64,000 bases of DNA from Bin22 sp965207275 (lineage in GTDB: Bacteria; Chloroflexota; Dehalococcoidia; Lucifugimonadales; UBA3495): NCBI GenBank assembly GCA_965207275.1, contig CBDBMH010000002.1, forward strand, positions 2,728,001 through 2,792,000, read 5' to 3'. Shown one piece after another: positions 33,246 to 41,316 of the stretch; positions within the stretch are counted from its first letter, which is position 1; each line of letters begins with the position of its first letter. The notes beneath the pieces were generated by a model, which did no database searches, was not told where the DNA came from, and saw only the letters and a list, made by a program, of their open reading frames with translations. The translations under genes were made by a program, and so were the position numbers.

Positions 33246-33694
33246 GATACCCCATTCTTATTCACAAAGATAAGGGAAGCAGCTACGGCGTAACCGTACC
33301 CGACCTGCCCGGCTGTTTCTCGGCCGGGGATACACTGGATGAAGCTTTTGCCATGGCACGGGAGGCCATAGAGTGCCACATAGAAGGCTTGCTGATGGAC
33401 GGAGATGCGATTCCCGACTTGCGACCCATCCAGCATCACCTTTCCAACCCGGATCTGGCCGAAGGGGTCTGGGCGCTGATTGACGTTGACATTTCCAAAC
33501 TGTCCGGTGAACCCGTCAGCTTTACCGCTGAAATGCCCAAGCCCATTCTGGCGATGACGGACGAGATTGCGGAACGGGAGGGAGATACCCGTTCCGCCAT
33601 CCTAACCCGCGCCATAATCCAGTATGTCCAGCGCAAGGTTGACGCGGAACTGGACGACATTGACGTGCAATTCCCGGGAGAGTTATCGGAATGA
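33242..33694 (+). CDS. hicB: HicB-family antitoxin with C-terminal ribbon-helix-helix
   Basis: 150 residues. N-terminal partial RNase-H-like HicB domain: MRYPILIHKDKGSSYGVTVPDLPGCFSAGDTLDEAFAMAREAIECH (1-46). C-terminal part from about 105 (KPILAMTDEIAEREGDTRSAILTRAIIQYVQRK) fits a ribbon-helix-helix DNA-binding domain, so it should autoregulate the operon. ATG overlaps the hicA stop. It ends 6 bases from the stop of the convergent permease gene. Confidence 0.9.
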   Translation: MRYPILIHKDKGSSYGVTVPDLPGCFSAGDTLDEAFAMAREAIECHIEGLLMDGDAIPDLRPIQHHLSNPDLAEGVWALIDVDISKLSGEPVSFTAEMPKPILAMTDEIAEREGDTRSAILTRAIIQYVQRKVDAELDDIDVQFPGELSE

Positions 33695-33699
33695 CGGCT

Positions 33700-34872
33700 T
33701 CAAACCTCCCCGGGCACTTCGTCTGAACCATCCTTTTCTCTAACCCCGGAAGCTTCATCAGCTTCATCGCTCAGCCTGGCAGGCTCCTCAATTTCTCCCC
33801 CCGGCGCTTCATTCCACTCCTTGACCAGGTAGATGATAACGTCCTTGGCCAGGGCCACCAGGGGCGGACCCAGGATTACGCCCCACAGCCCGAAGTACTG
33901 GCTGCCGATGGTGATAACCAGGATGACGGCGATGGGGTGCATGTTCAGGGTGTCGGCCTGAATTCGAGGGACCAGCAGGGTATTTTCCAGCAGCTGGACG
34001 ATCAGGTACAGCAGGATTACCCAGAGCACCTTGTCGGGCTCGGTTGCCAGGGTAACCAGCACGCCTACGGCGCCGCCAATCCAGGGACCAATGATAGGAA
34101 CCAGTTCGGTCAGGCCGGCCACTATGCCCAGGAGGATCGCAAAGGGAACGCCAAGCAGGAGCAGGCCAACGGCCACGATTACGCCGACAATGACGCCCAG
34201 GGTGAGCTGCCCCCGGATGTAACCGCCCAGGGTGCGGTCGGCAATGTCCAGGATGTCCCGGAGATAAGGACGGACGGCTGTGGGGAAGGGAGCATGGAGG
34301 GACTCGCGGATGGGACTGGAGTCCTTCATAAGGTAAAAGATTAATACCGGCGCGACTGCCAGGCCCAGAATGAACGAGAAAGAGCCGACAATTATGCCCA
34401 GCGTTTGTTTCGCCACGTTCCATGCGGCAGCCCCGATAATGCCCCCGGCAGCGGCCAGGGCTTCCTCCAACTGGTCCCGCATGTCGCCAGGTACGACGTC
34501 GGCGTAACGGGCCACCCAGCCCTCGATGGTGATGCGGGCGTTGTTCAGGAAGGCAGGGAAGCTGTCAATGAATCGCTCCCCCTGCTCCAGGGTAGGAGGC
34601 ACTACCGCAATTATCAGGCCGACAAAAATGCCGATCCCGATTAAGAAGATAATGCCTACGGAAATGCCTCGGGCCAGGCCGGGGCGATTCCGCCGCCATG
34701 GCATGCCTCGCTCCATCAGCTTGGCCACGGGGAGCAATACATAGGCGATGAGTGCGCTGATTCCCAGGGTAAGCAGCACGGTGCCCAGAAAATACAGAAC
34801 TGCCACGGCTGCCACCAGTATGGCAGCAGTACCAAGCAGTAGATACCGTTTGCGTTTGAGGGATGGTTGCAT
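33700..34872 (-). CDS. AI-2E family transporter (permease)
   Basis: 390 residues from ATG 34872 (GAGG six bases ahead). Seven or eight membrane helices in the PerM/YdiK pattern: two near the N terminus (YLLLGTAAILVAAVAVLYFLGTVLLTLGISALIAYVL), one about 65-90, a soluble helical part about 95-150, then four or five to about 350 with GLTELVPIIGPWIGGAVG and LGPPLVALAKDVI. The acidic C-terminal tail is cytoplasmic. The family includes TqsA (autoinducer-2 export) and Na+/H+ antiporters; the substrate here is not known. Confidence 0.85.
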   Translation of the reverse strand: MQPSLKRKRYLLLGTAAILVAAVAVLYFLGTVLLTLGISALIAYVLLPVAKLMERGMPWRRNRPGLARGISVGIIFLIGIGIFVGLIIAVVPPTLEQGERFIDSFPAFLNNARITIEGWVARYADVVPGDMRDQLEEALAAAGGIIGAAAWNVAKQTLGIIVGSFSFILGLAVAPVLIFYLMKDSSPIRESLHAPFPTAVRPYLRDILDIADRTLGGYIRGQLTLGVIVGVIVAVGLLLLGVPFAILLGIVAGLTELVPIIGPWIGGAVGVLVTLATEPDKVLWVILLYLIVQLLENTLLVPRIQADTLNMHPIAVILVITIGSQYFGLWGVILGPPLVALAKDVIIYLVKEWNEAPGGEIEEPARLSDEADEASGVREKDGSDEVPGEV

Positions 34873-35039
34873 TGGCACCTCGGGCTTGCCGTTAGTTCTT
34901 GGAGTCTTATAAAGTTGCGGTGATGGAAACTTACCTGGCAGCGCAGGGCAACATTATGTTGAGGAAAGCGGCCAGCGTCAACCGCCAATCTTCCTGCCTG
35001 AGGAGCAGGTGAAGCTGCCGCCCGGAGGACAGCCAGGGG

Positions 35040-35068
35040 TTGCGCCTGTTGGGGTTTTCTTGTAATCT
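35040..35068 (+). promoter_or_regulatory. sodN promoter
   Basis: TTGCGC (35040-35045), 17-base spacer, TAATCT (35063-35068). The leader holds a small stem GCCCC/GGGGC at 35077-35092 before the ATG. Confidence 0.5.
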
Positions 35069-35119
35069 TGGGACTGCCCCAAGCCAGGGGCCAAATTTAT
35101 GTACTGAGGAAGAGCGAGA

Positions 35120-35575
35120 ATGTTTAACCCGCTACAATGGTTGAAGATTCAAGAGGCCGAAGCCCACTGTGACATTCCCTGCGGCATATACGACCCCGTA
35201 TCTGCCAAGATTGCTGCCCAGACCGTCCAGAAGATGGTGCTGCGCATGCAGGCCCTGGAGGAAGGCGACGATCACGTGGCCTACGCCAACACCATGGCCC
35301 GCTATGTGTCAACCAAGGAAGAGCACGCTGAGCTTTGCAAGCGCGAACTGCGGATTCTCTGGGCCGACTATGCCTGGCCCAACATGCCTGAGGGCTTCGA
35401 CCTGCACGGTTCCTTCAACGCCGCCCTGAAGCTGGCCGGCCGCTGCCGCCAGACTGTCGACATGGCCGCCTGTGAAGAACTGGTTGCAGCCGTGGACAGC
35501 ATCGCCGCCGCCTTCTGGGCCACCAAGGGCGTGGAGTACAGCGACCCCAATGCCGCCGCCCGCTACGGGACCTAA
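35120..35575 (+). CDS. sodN: nickel-dependent superoxide dismutase
   Basis: 151 residues. A 15-residue propeptide (MFNPLQWLKIQEAEA) precedes the nickel hook HCDIPCGIYDP: His16, Cys17 and Cys21 become His1, Cys2 and Cys6 of the mature enzyme, the residues that bind Ni. The rest is the four-helix bundle expected of the family, and the length is normal. It turns superoxide into oxygen and hydrogen peroxide. The propeptide must be removed by a peptidase (SodX/SodC-like) to expose His1; none is encoded next to it. Flanked by a strong terminator. Confidence 0.95.
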   Translation: MFNPLQWLKIQEAEAHCDIPCGIYDPVSAKIAAQTVQKMVLRMQALEEGDDHVAYANTMARYVSTKEEHAELCKRELRILWADYAWPNMPEGFDLHGSFNAALKLAGRCRQTVDMAACEELVAAVDSIAAAFWATKGVEYSDPNAAARYGT

Positions 35576-35602
35576 GAGTTTCTGGAAAAACCAGGCTTAA
35601 AG

Positions 35603-35633
35603 GGCAGGGGCGGGTTTGTAACCCGCCCCTGCC
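35603..35633. terminator. strong hairpin between convergent sodN and hemL
   Basis: 14-bp perfect stem (5' arm GGCAGGGGCGGGTT) with TGT loop, 28 bases after the sodN stop; the tail is TGTGTATT. It can serve both genes. Confidence 0.75.
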
Positions 35634-35723
35634 TGTGTATTCAATTATGGAAAGCCGGGCTGATTTGCCCGCTCCGGATTTGTTCCTCTGCGAACTCCCG
35701 CACTGTAAGCCAGGCCGTCTGCC

Positions 35724-37010
35724 CTACCCCAGGCTTGCGGCAGCCTCCTCCACGATTGTCACCGTGCGGTCAATGTCCTCCTCGGTGTGGGCCAGGGAAA
35801 CGAAACCGGCCTCGAACTGGGAGGGAGCGATGTATACGCCCCGTTCCAGCATGGCATGAAAGTAGCGGCCGTAGACTTCGGTATTTGACTGTTCCACCTG
35901 GGCCAGCGTGTCCACCGGCCCCGGGTTCATGAATCCCGTCATCATGGATCCGACGCGGTTCAAGGTGGCCGGAACCTCGGCCCGGGCAAAGGCACGTGCG
36001 ATGCCATCGGCCAGGCGGGCTGCCATGGACTCCAGTCGCTGGTAGGTCCCCTCTTTTTGCAACTCGGTCAGGGTGGTCAACCCGGCGGTCACCGCCAGGG
36101 GATTACCGGAAAGGGTGCCGGCCTGGTACATGGGACCCAGGGGCGCCACCATCTCCATGATCTCCTGACGTCCCCCGTAGGCTCCCACGGGCAAACCGCC
36201 GCCGATTATCTTGCCCAGGCAGGTGATATCGGGCGTAACGCCAAACAGGGTCTGGGCGCCGCCATACGCTATGCGGAAGCCCGTAATCACTTCGTCGAAG
36301 ATGAGCATGGCCCCATGGTCGGCCGTCACCCGGCGCAGGGCCTGAAGGAATCCCTCGGCGGGAGCCACCACGCCCATGTTGCCAGCTACCGGTTCGACGA
36401 TTACCCCGGCGATGGCATCGGGCCAAGCCTCGAAAAAGGCCTCCACCGACCCAATGTCGTTGTAGTCAGCCACCAGGGTTTCGGCGGCATACGCGTCGGG
36501 GACACCGGCGCTGGTGGGGATGCCGTGGGTCATGGCGCCGGACCCGGCCCGGACCAGCAGGCCGTCGGCGTGGCCGTGGTAGCAGCCGGAGAACTTGATA
36601 ACTTTGCTCCGCCCGGTGTAAGCCCGGGCCAGGCGGATAGCGCTCATACAGGCTTCGGTCCCCGAACTGACCAGTCGCACGCTATCCACCGAGGGAAGGG
36701 CTTCGCAGATGGTGCGGGCCAATTCCACTTCCATTTCCACCGGCGCGCCAAAGCTGGTGCCTCCCGCGGCGGCCAGGCGCAGCGCTTCCACCACCGCCGG
36801 ATGGGCGTGACCCAGGACCAGGGGCCCCCAGGAACCCAGGTAGTCGATATACTCGTTGCCGTCCACGTCCCACACGCGGGAACCCTGTCCGCGGGCAATG
36901 AAGGGAGGCGTTCCTGCCACGGCGCGGAAGGAGCGTACCGGGCTGTTGACGCCGCCTGGGATGTACTGCTGGGCCTGTTCAAAAAGCTGCTGGGACCTGG
37001 ACTGGTTCAT
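35724..37010 (-). CDS. hemL: glutamate-1-semialdehyde 2,1-aminomutase
   Basis: 428 residues from the ATG at 37010 (GAGG just ahead). Fold-type I PLP enzyme: QYIPGGVNSPVRSFRAV (about 16-32), GCYHGHADGLLVRAGSGA (about 145), DEVITGFR (about 245) and the PLP lysine in CLGKIIGGGLPVGAYGG (about 268-284). It makes 5-aminolevulinate from glutamate-1-semialdehyde, the second step of the C5 pathway after HemA, which is encoded 5 kb upstream on the same strand. It is the last member of the tetrapyrrole cluster. Cytosolic. Confidence 0.95.
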   Translation of the reverse strand: MNQSRSQQLFEQAQQYIPGGVNSPVRSFRAVAGTPPFIARGQGSRVWDVDGNEYIDYLGSWGPLVLGHAHPAVVEALRLAAAGGTSFGAPVEMEVELARTICEALPSVDSVRLVSSGTEACMSAIRLARAYTGRSKVIKFSGCYHGHADGLLVRAGSGAMTHGIPTSAGVPDAYAAETLVADYNDIGSVEAFFEAWPDAIAGVIVEPVAGNMGVVAPAEGFLQALRRVTADHGAMLIFDEVITGFRIAYGGAQTLFGVTPDITCLGKIIGGGLPVGAYGGRQEIMEMVAPLGPMYQAGTLSGNPLAVTAGLTTLTELQKEGTYQRLESMAARLADGIARAFARAEVPATLNRVGSMMTGFMNPGPVDTLAQVEQSNTEVYGRYFHAMLERGVYIAPSQFEAGFVSLAHTEEDIDRTVTIVEEAAASLG

Positions 37011-37225
37011 TTGGGCCTCGTTCGGGATTAGTCTTGGTGGCTGGCTAAGTGTTAACCATATCGGCACCGCCGTCAATACGGGAGTCTATGGACACCGGAA
37101 GAGCCTCCAGTTGCTGGCACGCGAGAGTGCGGTCAATACATGCCCGGCTGCCACCAACGAAGGTGTCTTAACCGTCAACTTCGGTGGCGACGCACCAGGC
37201 CCGGTCTTTGGGCCACCAGAGATTC

Positions 37226-37273
37226 GGAGACTGTCCCCTCTTGGCGCTGGTACCCGCCGAGGGGACAGTCTCC
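37226..37273. repeat. 15-bp perfect inverted repeat inside the pseudogene
   Basis: GGAGACTGTCCCCTC (37226-37240) and exact complement (37259-37273), 18-base loop. It keeps the reading frame, adding about 15 residues (near TVPSAGTSAKRGQS) between two conserved blocks. Confidence 0.75.
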
Positions 37274-37827
37274 AGGTCACCATGGAAGAGGATGTAGTCC
37301 CGGTGCTGGCCCTTCAATAGCTGTACATCCTCCAGTGGGTCGGTGACGGGTCGAAGGTTCCCACACAGGTTACGAATCATGGCCTCTATTCGATGCAACA
37401 ATCCTCGTCCGGGGGCGTACAGGTAAATGGATCCCTGATTAAGGCAGTCGTACCCTTCCCAATAACCCAGGTAGCAAGTGTCCGGCGTAGTCGTGTATTC
37501 GCGTAGCAGCCCGGTTAGTGAGACACTCTCACCGAAGGGAAGGCTACCCATTTCGGGGCATTTCCCCCAGTCCAGGTCAATATTGTAGGGCAAAGCGACC
37601 TTGGCGACCTTCTCAATCTGCATGAGCGGACGAACGGTGGCCCCGGTTCAGCCGGCTACCGTCGACCGGCGCACGGATTGCTCTTCACCCCAGTGCAGGG
37701 CTGTATCGTCGCGCAGGTAGAAGGGGTGGAAAATGCGGGCACAGGCGGGAAAAGTGTCTGGAAGAAAGGCACCCAGGGTAACTCCCGCCTTCCCCCAGGG
37801 CCGCAGCCTTTTTTCAATCCAGTGGCC

Positions 37828-37884
37828 GGCCGACGGGTCCCTCAGTGCTGCGATACCGTCCGATATTTCAGGGACCCGCCGGCC
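37828..37884. repeat. 15-bp inverted repeat (14/15) in the 5' part of the pseudogene
   Basis: GGCCGACGGGTCCCT (37828-37842) against AGGGACCCGCCGGCC (37870-37884), one mismatch. It explains the unfamiliar N-terminal 40 residues of this frame. Confidence 0.6.
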
Positions 37885-37926
37885 TCGCAATAACGAAGGG
37901 TCGAAACCAAACCACCGGAGCACTGA

Positions 37927-38910
37927 CTACTCCTCTCCCCTTAACCACCTGGCTACCTCCTTGGCATGGTAGCTGATGATTATGTCGGCGCCGGCGCGGC
38001 GGATCGCGGTGAGCAGTTCCAGGGTCACCGGCTTCTCGTCAATCCAGCCCTGCCTGGCCGCCCCCTTGACCATGGAGAACTCTCCGCTAACGTTGTAGGC
38101 GGCCATGGGGTGGTCGAACCGCTCCCTGGCCGTCTTGATGACGTCCAGGTAGGCCAGGGCCGGCTTTACCATCACGATATCCGCGCCTTCGGCAATGTCG
38201 CCTTCGATCTCGCGCATTGCCATACGGCGGTTGGCCGGATCCATCTGGTAGCTGCGTCGGTCGCCGAACTGGGGAGTGGAATCTGCCGCGACGCGGAAGG
38301 GCCCGTAAAAGGCGGATGCGTACTTGGCGGCGTAGCCCATTACCGGCACCGTCTCTGCGCCATTGGCGTCCAGGGTCTCGCGGATGGCCCGCACCTGGCC
38401 ATCCATCATGGCTGAGGGAGCCACCATGTCGGCGCCGGCCTGCACCTGGGCCAGGGCGGTTCGGGCCAGCAGTTCCAGGGTCTGGTCGTTGTCAATGCGG
38501 CGACCTTCAATTATGCCGCAGTGCCCGTGGTCGGTGTACTCGCAAAGGCATACGTCGCCCACCACCATCAGGTTGGGCGCAGCCTGCTTGATGACCCGTA
38601 TGGCTTCCTGGATGATCCCCTCCGGGTCGTACGCTCCGCTGCCCACCGGATCCTTCTCCTCCGGAAGGCCGAAGAGAAGCACCGCCGGTATGCCCAGGTC
38701 CACCACGTCGGCAATTTCCTCTTCCAGCATGTCCAGGGAAAGCTGGTAGTTTCCCGGCATGGGTTCAATGGGCTGCTTGACGCCCAGGCCGTGAGTAACG
38801 AAGAGTGGGTAGATGAAGTTGGAGGCGCTTAAGTGGGTTTCCCTTACCAGGTTGCGCACCGGTTCCAGCTCACGCAACCGCCGCAGCCGCATATCGGGGA
38901 AACTGGTCAT
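37927..38910 (-). CDS. hemB: delta-aminolevulinic acid dehydratase (porphobilinogen synthase)
   Basis: 327 residues, full length. Zinc-type active site: VGDVCLCEYTDHGHCG (about 118-133) carries all three Cys ligands. Schiff-base lysines sit in GYAAKYASAFYGPF (about 198) and MVKPALAYLD (about 250). PSAMMDG is conserved. It condenses two 5-aminolevulinates to porphobilinogen. It lies downstream of the CobA-HemD gene (83 bases), in cluster order HemA-HemC-CobA/HemD-HemB. Cytosolic. Confidence 0.96.
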   Translation of the reverse strand: MTSFPDMRLRRLRELEPVRNLVRETHLSASNFIYPLFVTHGLGVKQPIEPMPGNYQLSLDMLEEEIADVVDLGIPAVLLFGLPEEKDPVGSGAYDPEGIIQEAIRVIKQAAPNLMVVGDVCLCEYTDHGHCGIIEGRRIDNDQTLELLARTALAQVQAGADMVAPSAMMDGQVRAIRETLDANGAETVPVMGYAAKYASAFYGPFRVAADSTPQFGDRRSYQMDPANRRMAMREIEGDIAEGADIVMVKPALAYLDVIKTARERFDHPMAAYNVSGEFSMVKGAARQGWIDEKPVTLELLTAIRRAGADIIISYHAKEVARWLRGEE

Positions 38911-38993
38911 GGCTTGACTCCTTTATCCACGAATCGACACGATTTACCACAGATCTTGGGGGAGTTCCCTAAGTCGACCATTAGCTTCCCAGG

Positions 38994-40547
38994 TCATTGA
39001 GCGCCGTAGTGGGCGACCAGGGAGTCCACCAAGCCTTCCACCGTGTGCTCGTCGGCCTCCAGGTCCACCCTCAGTCCCAGCTCCCTGGCCGTGCCGGCGG
39101 TTACCGGGCCGATGCAGGCGATCAGCGAGGACTCCAGCGGCGACAAGTCGCCGCCCAGAATTTCCACCAGGTTGCGGACGGTTGAGGAACTGGTGAAGGT
39201 GATGGCGTCCACGCCCTGGTCCAGCAGGTTGCGCGCATCCTGGGCAGCAGTGGTTGGCGTAACCGTACGGTAGGCGGCTACCCCCTCAACTCTGGCCCCC
39301 AGTTTCGTGAGACCCCTGGCCAGTACATCTCGGCCAATATCGGCTCCGGGCAGCAGTACGGGCACACCGGCCCACTCCCGGTCGGACAGTTCCTTCACCA
39401 CTGCTTCTGAGACGGAAGTTGTGGGGACGAAGTCCGGCCGAATTCCCCGCTGCGCCAGGGCGGCGGCCGTGGCTGGCCCGATGGCGCCTACCGTAGAATC
39501 GGCAAATACCCGGGAGTCCTGTCCGAAAGCGTAAATTCGGCCAAAAACTGCATCCACCGCGTTGGTGCTGGCGAAAATCACCCAGAACTTGCTGATGGTC
39601 CCGAAGGGTGTCTCGATGGGCAAGAGGCCATATTGCGCAAGGCTTGCATCCAGTTCCGAGCAGTCTTCCAGGGATGCTATTTCAATAGATGGCAGTTCCA
39701 GGGGTTCCGCCCCCTGGTTCTCCAGCAAGGTTCTCAGGCGGGAGGCCTGGGTACGAGAACGGGTAATCAGGACTTTCTTGCCAAAGAGAGGCTGGCGGTC
39801 GAACCAGCGCAGTTCCTTTCTCAGCCCGGCCACCGGGCCGATTATGGCGACCACCGGAGGGGCCAATTCGGCCTCTTTCGCCCGGGCCACCACATCGGAC
39901 AGGACACCGTCCACCGTCTGCTGTTTTTTCCATGTGCCCCACTGGACCAGGGCAACCGGGGTGTCTGGCGCCATGCCCTCCCGTTGCAGCGTTTCCAGGA
40001 TGGATTGCAAGGCTGCCCAGCCCATCAGCACCACCAGGGTGCCCCCGGTGCGGGCCAATGCATCCCAGGGAATGGATGATTCGGGTTTTGTTGGGTCCTC
40101 GCTGCCGCTAACCACAGTGAAACAGGTCGCGACACGGCGCTGGGTTACGGGAATGCCGGCGTAGGCGGCAGCGGCGATGGCGGAGGTAATGCCGGGCACC
40201 ACTTCGAAGGGAATGTCATTGCGGGCCAGGACCTGGGCCTCCTCGCCGCCACGACCGAAGACAAAGGGGTCGCCGCCCTTCAGGCGAACCACCGATTTTC
40301 CCTGTCCGGCCTGCGCCACCAGCAGGTCGTTGATTTCGTCCTGGGTCAGGGCTTGCCGTCCCCGCTCCTTGCCCACGAAGACCAGTTCGGCGTCGGACGA
40401 GGCGGACTGGAGCAGGGCAGGGTCCATCAAACGGTCATATACGACCACGTCGGCCTGCTGCAAACAGCGCAAGCCCTTGACCGTGATAAGTCCCGGGTCG
40501 CCGGGGCCGGCGCCCACGAGAGAAACCTTTCCGGGCAATTTATTCAC
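38994..40547 (-). CDS. cobA-hemD: uroporphyrinogen-III C-methyltransferase / uroporphyrinogen-III synthase fusion
   Basis: 517 residues in two parts. 1-250 is SUMT (CobA): GAGPGDPGLITVKGLRCLQQADVVVYDRLM, GKERG, VVRLKGGDPFVFGRGGEEA, VPGITSAIAAAAYAGIPVTQR. 255-517 is HemD: KVLITRSRTQASRLRTLLENQGAEPLELP, then VDAITFTSSSTVRNLVEILGG and CIGPVTAGTARELGL. HemD makes uroporphyrinogen III and CobA methylates it twice to precorrin-2, the entry to siroheme and cobalamin. The fusion is common in Gram-positive and related phyla. It is 290 bases from hicA. Confidence 0.95.
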   Translation of the reverse strand: MNKLPGKVSLVGAGPGDPGLITVKGLRCLQQADVVVYDRLMDPALLQSASSDAELVFVGKERGRQALTQDEINDLLVAQAGQGKSVVRLKGGDPFVFGRGGEEAQVLARNDIPFEVVPGITSAIAAAAYAGIPVTQRRVATCFTVVSGSEDPTKPESSIPWDALARTGGTLVVLMGWAALQSILETLQREGMAPDTPVALVQWGTWKKQQTVDGVLSDVVARAKEAELAPPVVAIIGPVAGLRKELRWFDRQPLFGKKVLITRSRTQASRLRTLLENQGAEPLELPSIEIASLEDCSELDASLAQYGLLPIETPFGTISKFWVIFASTNAVDAVFGRIYAFGQDSRVFADSTVGAIGPATAAALAQRGIRPDFVPTTSVSEAVVKELSDREWAGVPVLLPGADIGRDVLARGLTKLGARVEGVAAYRTVTPTTAAQDARNLLDQGVDAITFTSSSTVRNLVEILGGDLSPLESSLIACIGPVTAGTARELGLRVDLEADEHTVEGLVDSLVAHYGAQ

Positions 40548-40764
40548 CTACTCATAGCTTTCGAGCTTGGGGTTGCTGAGGAATTCTTCAGTTCAGGGAG
40601 CCTCTGAATACTTAATCAGTACCTGCCCGCGCTCGCAAATCTTGCCTGCCACGCCCGGGGAAAATGCGATCCGGCGCCGCGATTATGATTTTCCTGTTTT
40701 CAAATTCTACCATGCCAGCTTGGCGGGGCTATTGGTGAGACTATGGGATTGCTGGATTGTCCAA

Positions 40765-40822
40765 CAACCTCCCGCCACCCCGTTCCACAATAGCCGGGTG
40801 GGCGTCGGCGGCAAGCTGGTGG
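40765..40822. repeat. 58-bp direct repeat, outer copy (old hemC end?)
   Basis: 55 of 58 bases match 41,338-41,395, which is the 3' coding end of hemC. Read on the minus strand in the hemC frame this copy would give ...DAHPAIVERGGGRLLDNPAIP then TAG, a plausible alternative hemC C terminus. It lies downstream of hicA. Confidence 0.85.
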
Positions 40823-40832
40823 ATACCATGAA

Positions 40833-41066
40833 TCAAAGATGCTCAGTCAGTTCTTCTACCGTGATCCTTGAGGTCCTGATTATGTTTCTCATGACTGACA
40901 AGGAAAGAATCTTAGCGCCATGTATCGGGAAGGTGGCCATACGCGACGGATCTTTTTCATGCGCCATGTGGTGGTGGCTACCCCGAATTCTTACAGTGCG
41001 AAACCCTATCCTTTCCAGAGCGCGAATGACCTGCCTGCCGTTTGCCCTGGGCAGGCGTTGCCTCAA
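40833..41066 (-). CDS. hicA: HicA-family toxin (second locus)
   Basis: 77 residues. NGRQVIRALERIGFRTVRIRGSHHHMAHE with the catalytic His in GSHHHM, then ATFPIHGAKILSLSVMRNIIRTSRITVEELTEHL, the typical HicA ending. ATG at 41066 overlaps the hicB stop (ATGA). Here the antitoxin comes first. This HicA differs clearly from the one at 33,030 (different N-terminal length and C-terminal helix), so the two loci are not recent duplicates. Confidence 0.88.
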   Translation of the reverse strand: MRQRLPRANGRQVIRALERIGFRTVRIRGSHHHMAHEKDPSRMATFPIHGAKILSLSVMRNIIRTSRITVEELTEHL

Positions 41067-41290
41067 ACCTCAACCTCAAGTACTTTAATGGCATCCCCAT
41101 CGTTTTCCGGAACCGGTCGTCCCTTGGCCTTCAAGCCCTCGACGGTTACCAGTATGGCCTCCTCTACCATGGCCATGGCCTCTTCCCGTGTGTCCCCTTG
41201 AGTTCCTACCGACAGGGCTGGGACACACGCAGTAAAGACCTCTTCTATGGGGTCCCATTCAATTACTACGCTGTAACGTGCCTTGCCCAT
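41063..41290 (-). CDS. hicB: HicB-family antitoxin, short form
   Basis: 75 residues, only the RNase-H-like HicB domain: KARYSVVIEWDPIEEVFTACVPALSVGTQGDTREEAMAMVEEAILVTVEGLKAKGRPVPE. It has no DNA-binding domain, unlike the 150-residue HicB at 33,242, so autoregulation would need another factor. It starts 26 bases after the hemC stop, on the same strand, and may be read from the hemC transcript. Confidence 0.85.
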   Translation of the reverse strand: MGKARYSVVIEWDPIEEVFTACVPALSVGTQGDTREEAMAMVEEAILVTVEGLKAKGRPVPENDGDAIKVLEVEV

Positions 41291-41316
41291 ACTTCAACTC
41301 CAGGAATTGGCTGGTC

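Larger units (their letters stand above)
37168..37923 (-). pseudogene. broken gene of an uncharacterised family, with in-frame TGA and two palindromic insertions
   Basis: Two frames in register (37,648-37,923 and 37,168-37,623) are separated only by a TGA at 37648-37650 and eight sense codons. Together they follow one family of hypothetical proteins: FPACARIFHPFYLRDDTALHWGE, then TGATVRPLMQIEKVA, WGKCPEMGSLP, CYLGYWEGYDCL, RDYILFHGDLE and PNLWWPKDRAWCVATEVDG. The C-terminal end after CVATE(I/V)D is missing because of a TAA. The palindromes at 37,226-37,273 and 37,828-37,884 lie inside it. I take it as a decaying gene; TGA readthrough is possible but less likely. Confidence 0.65.
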
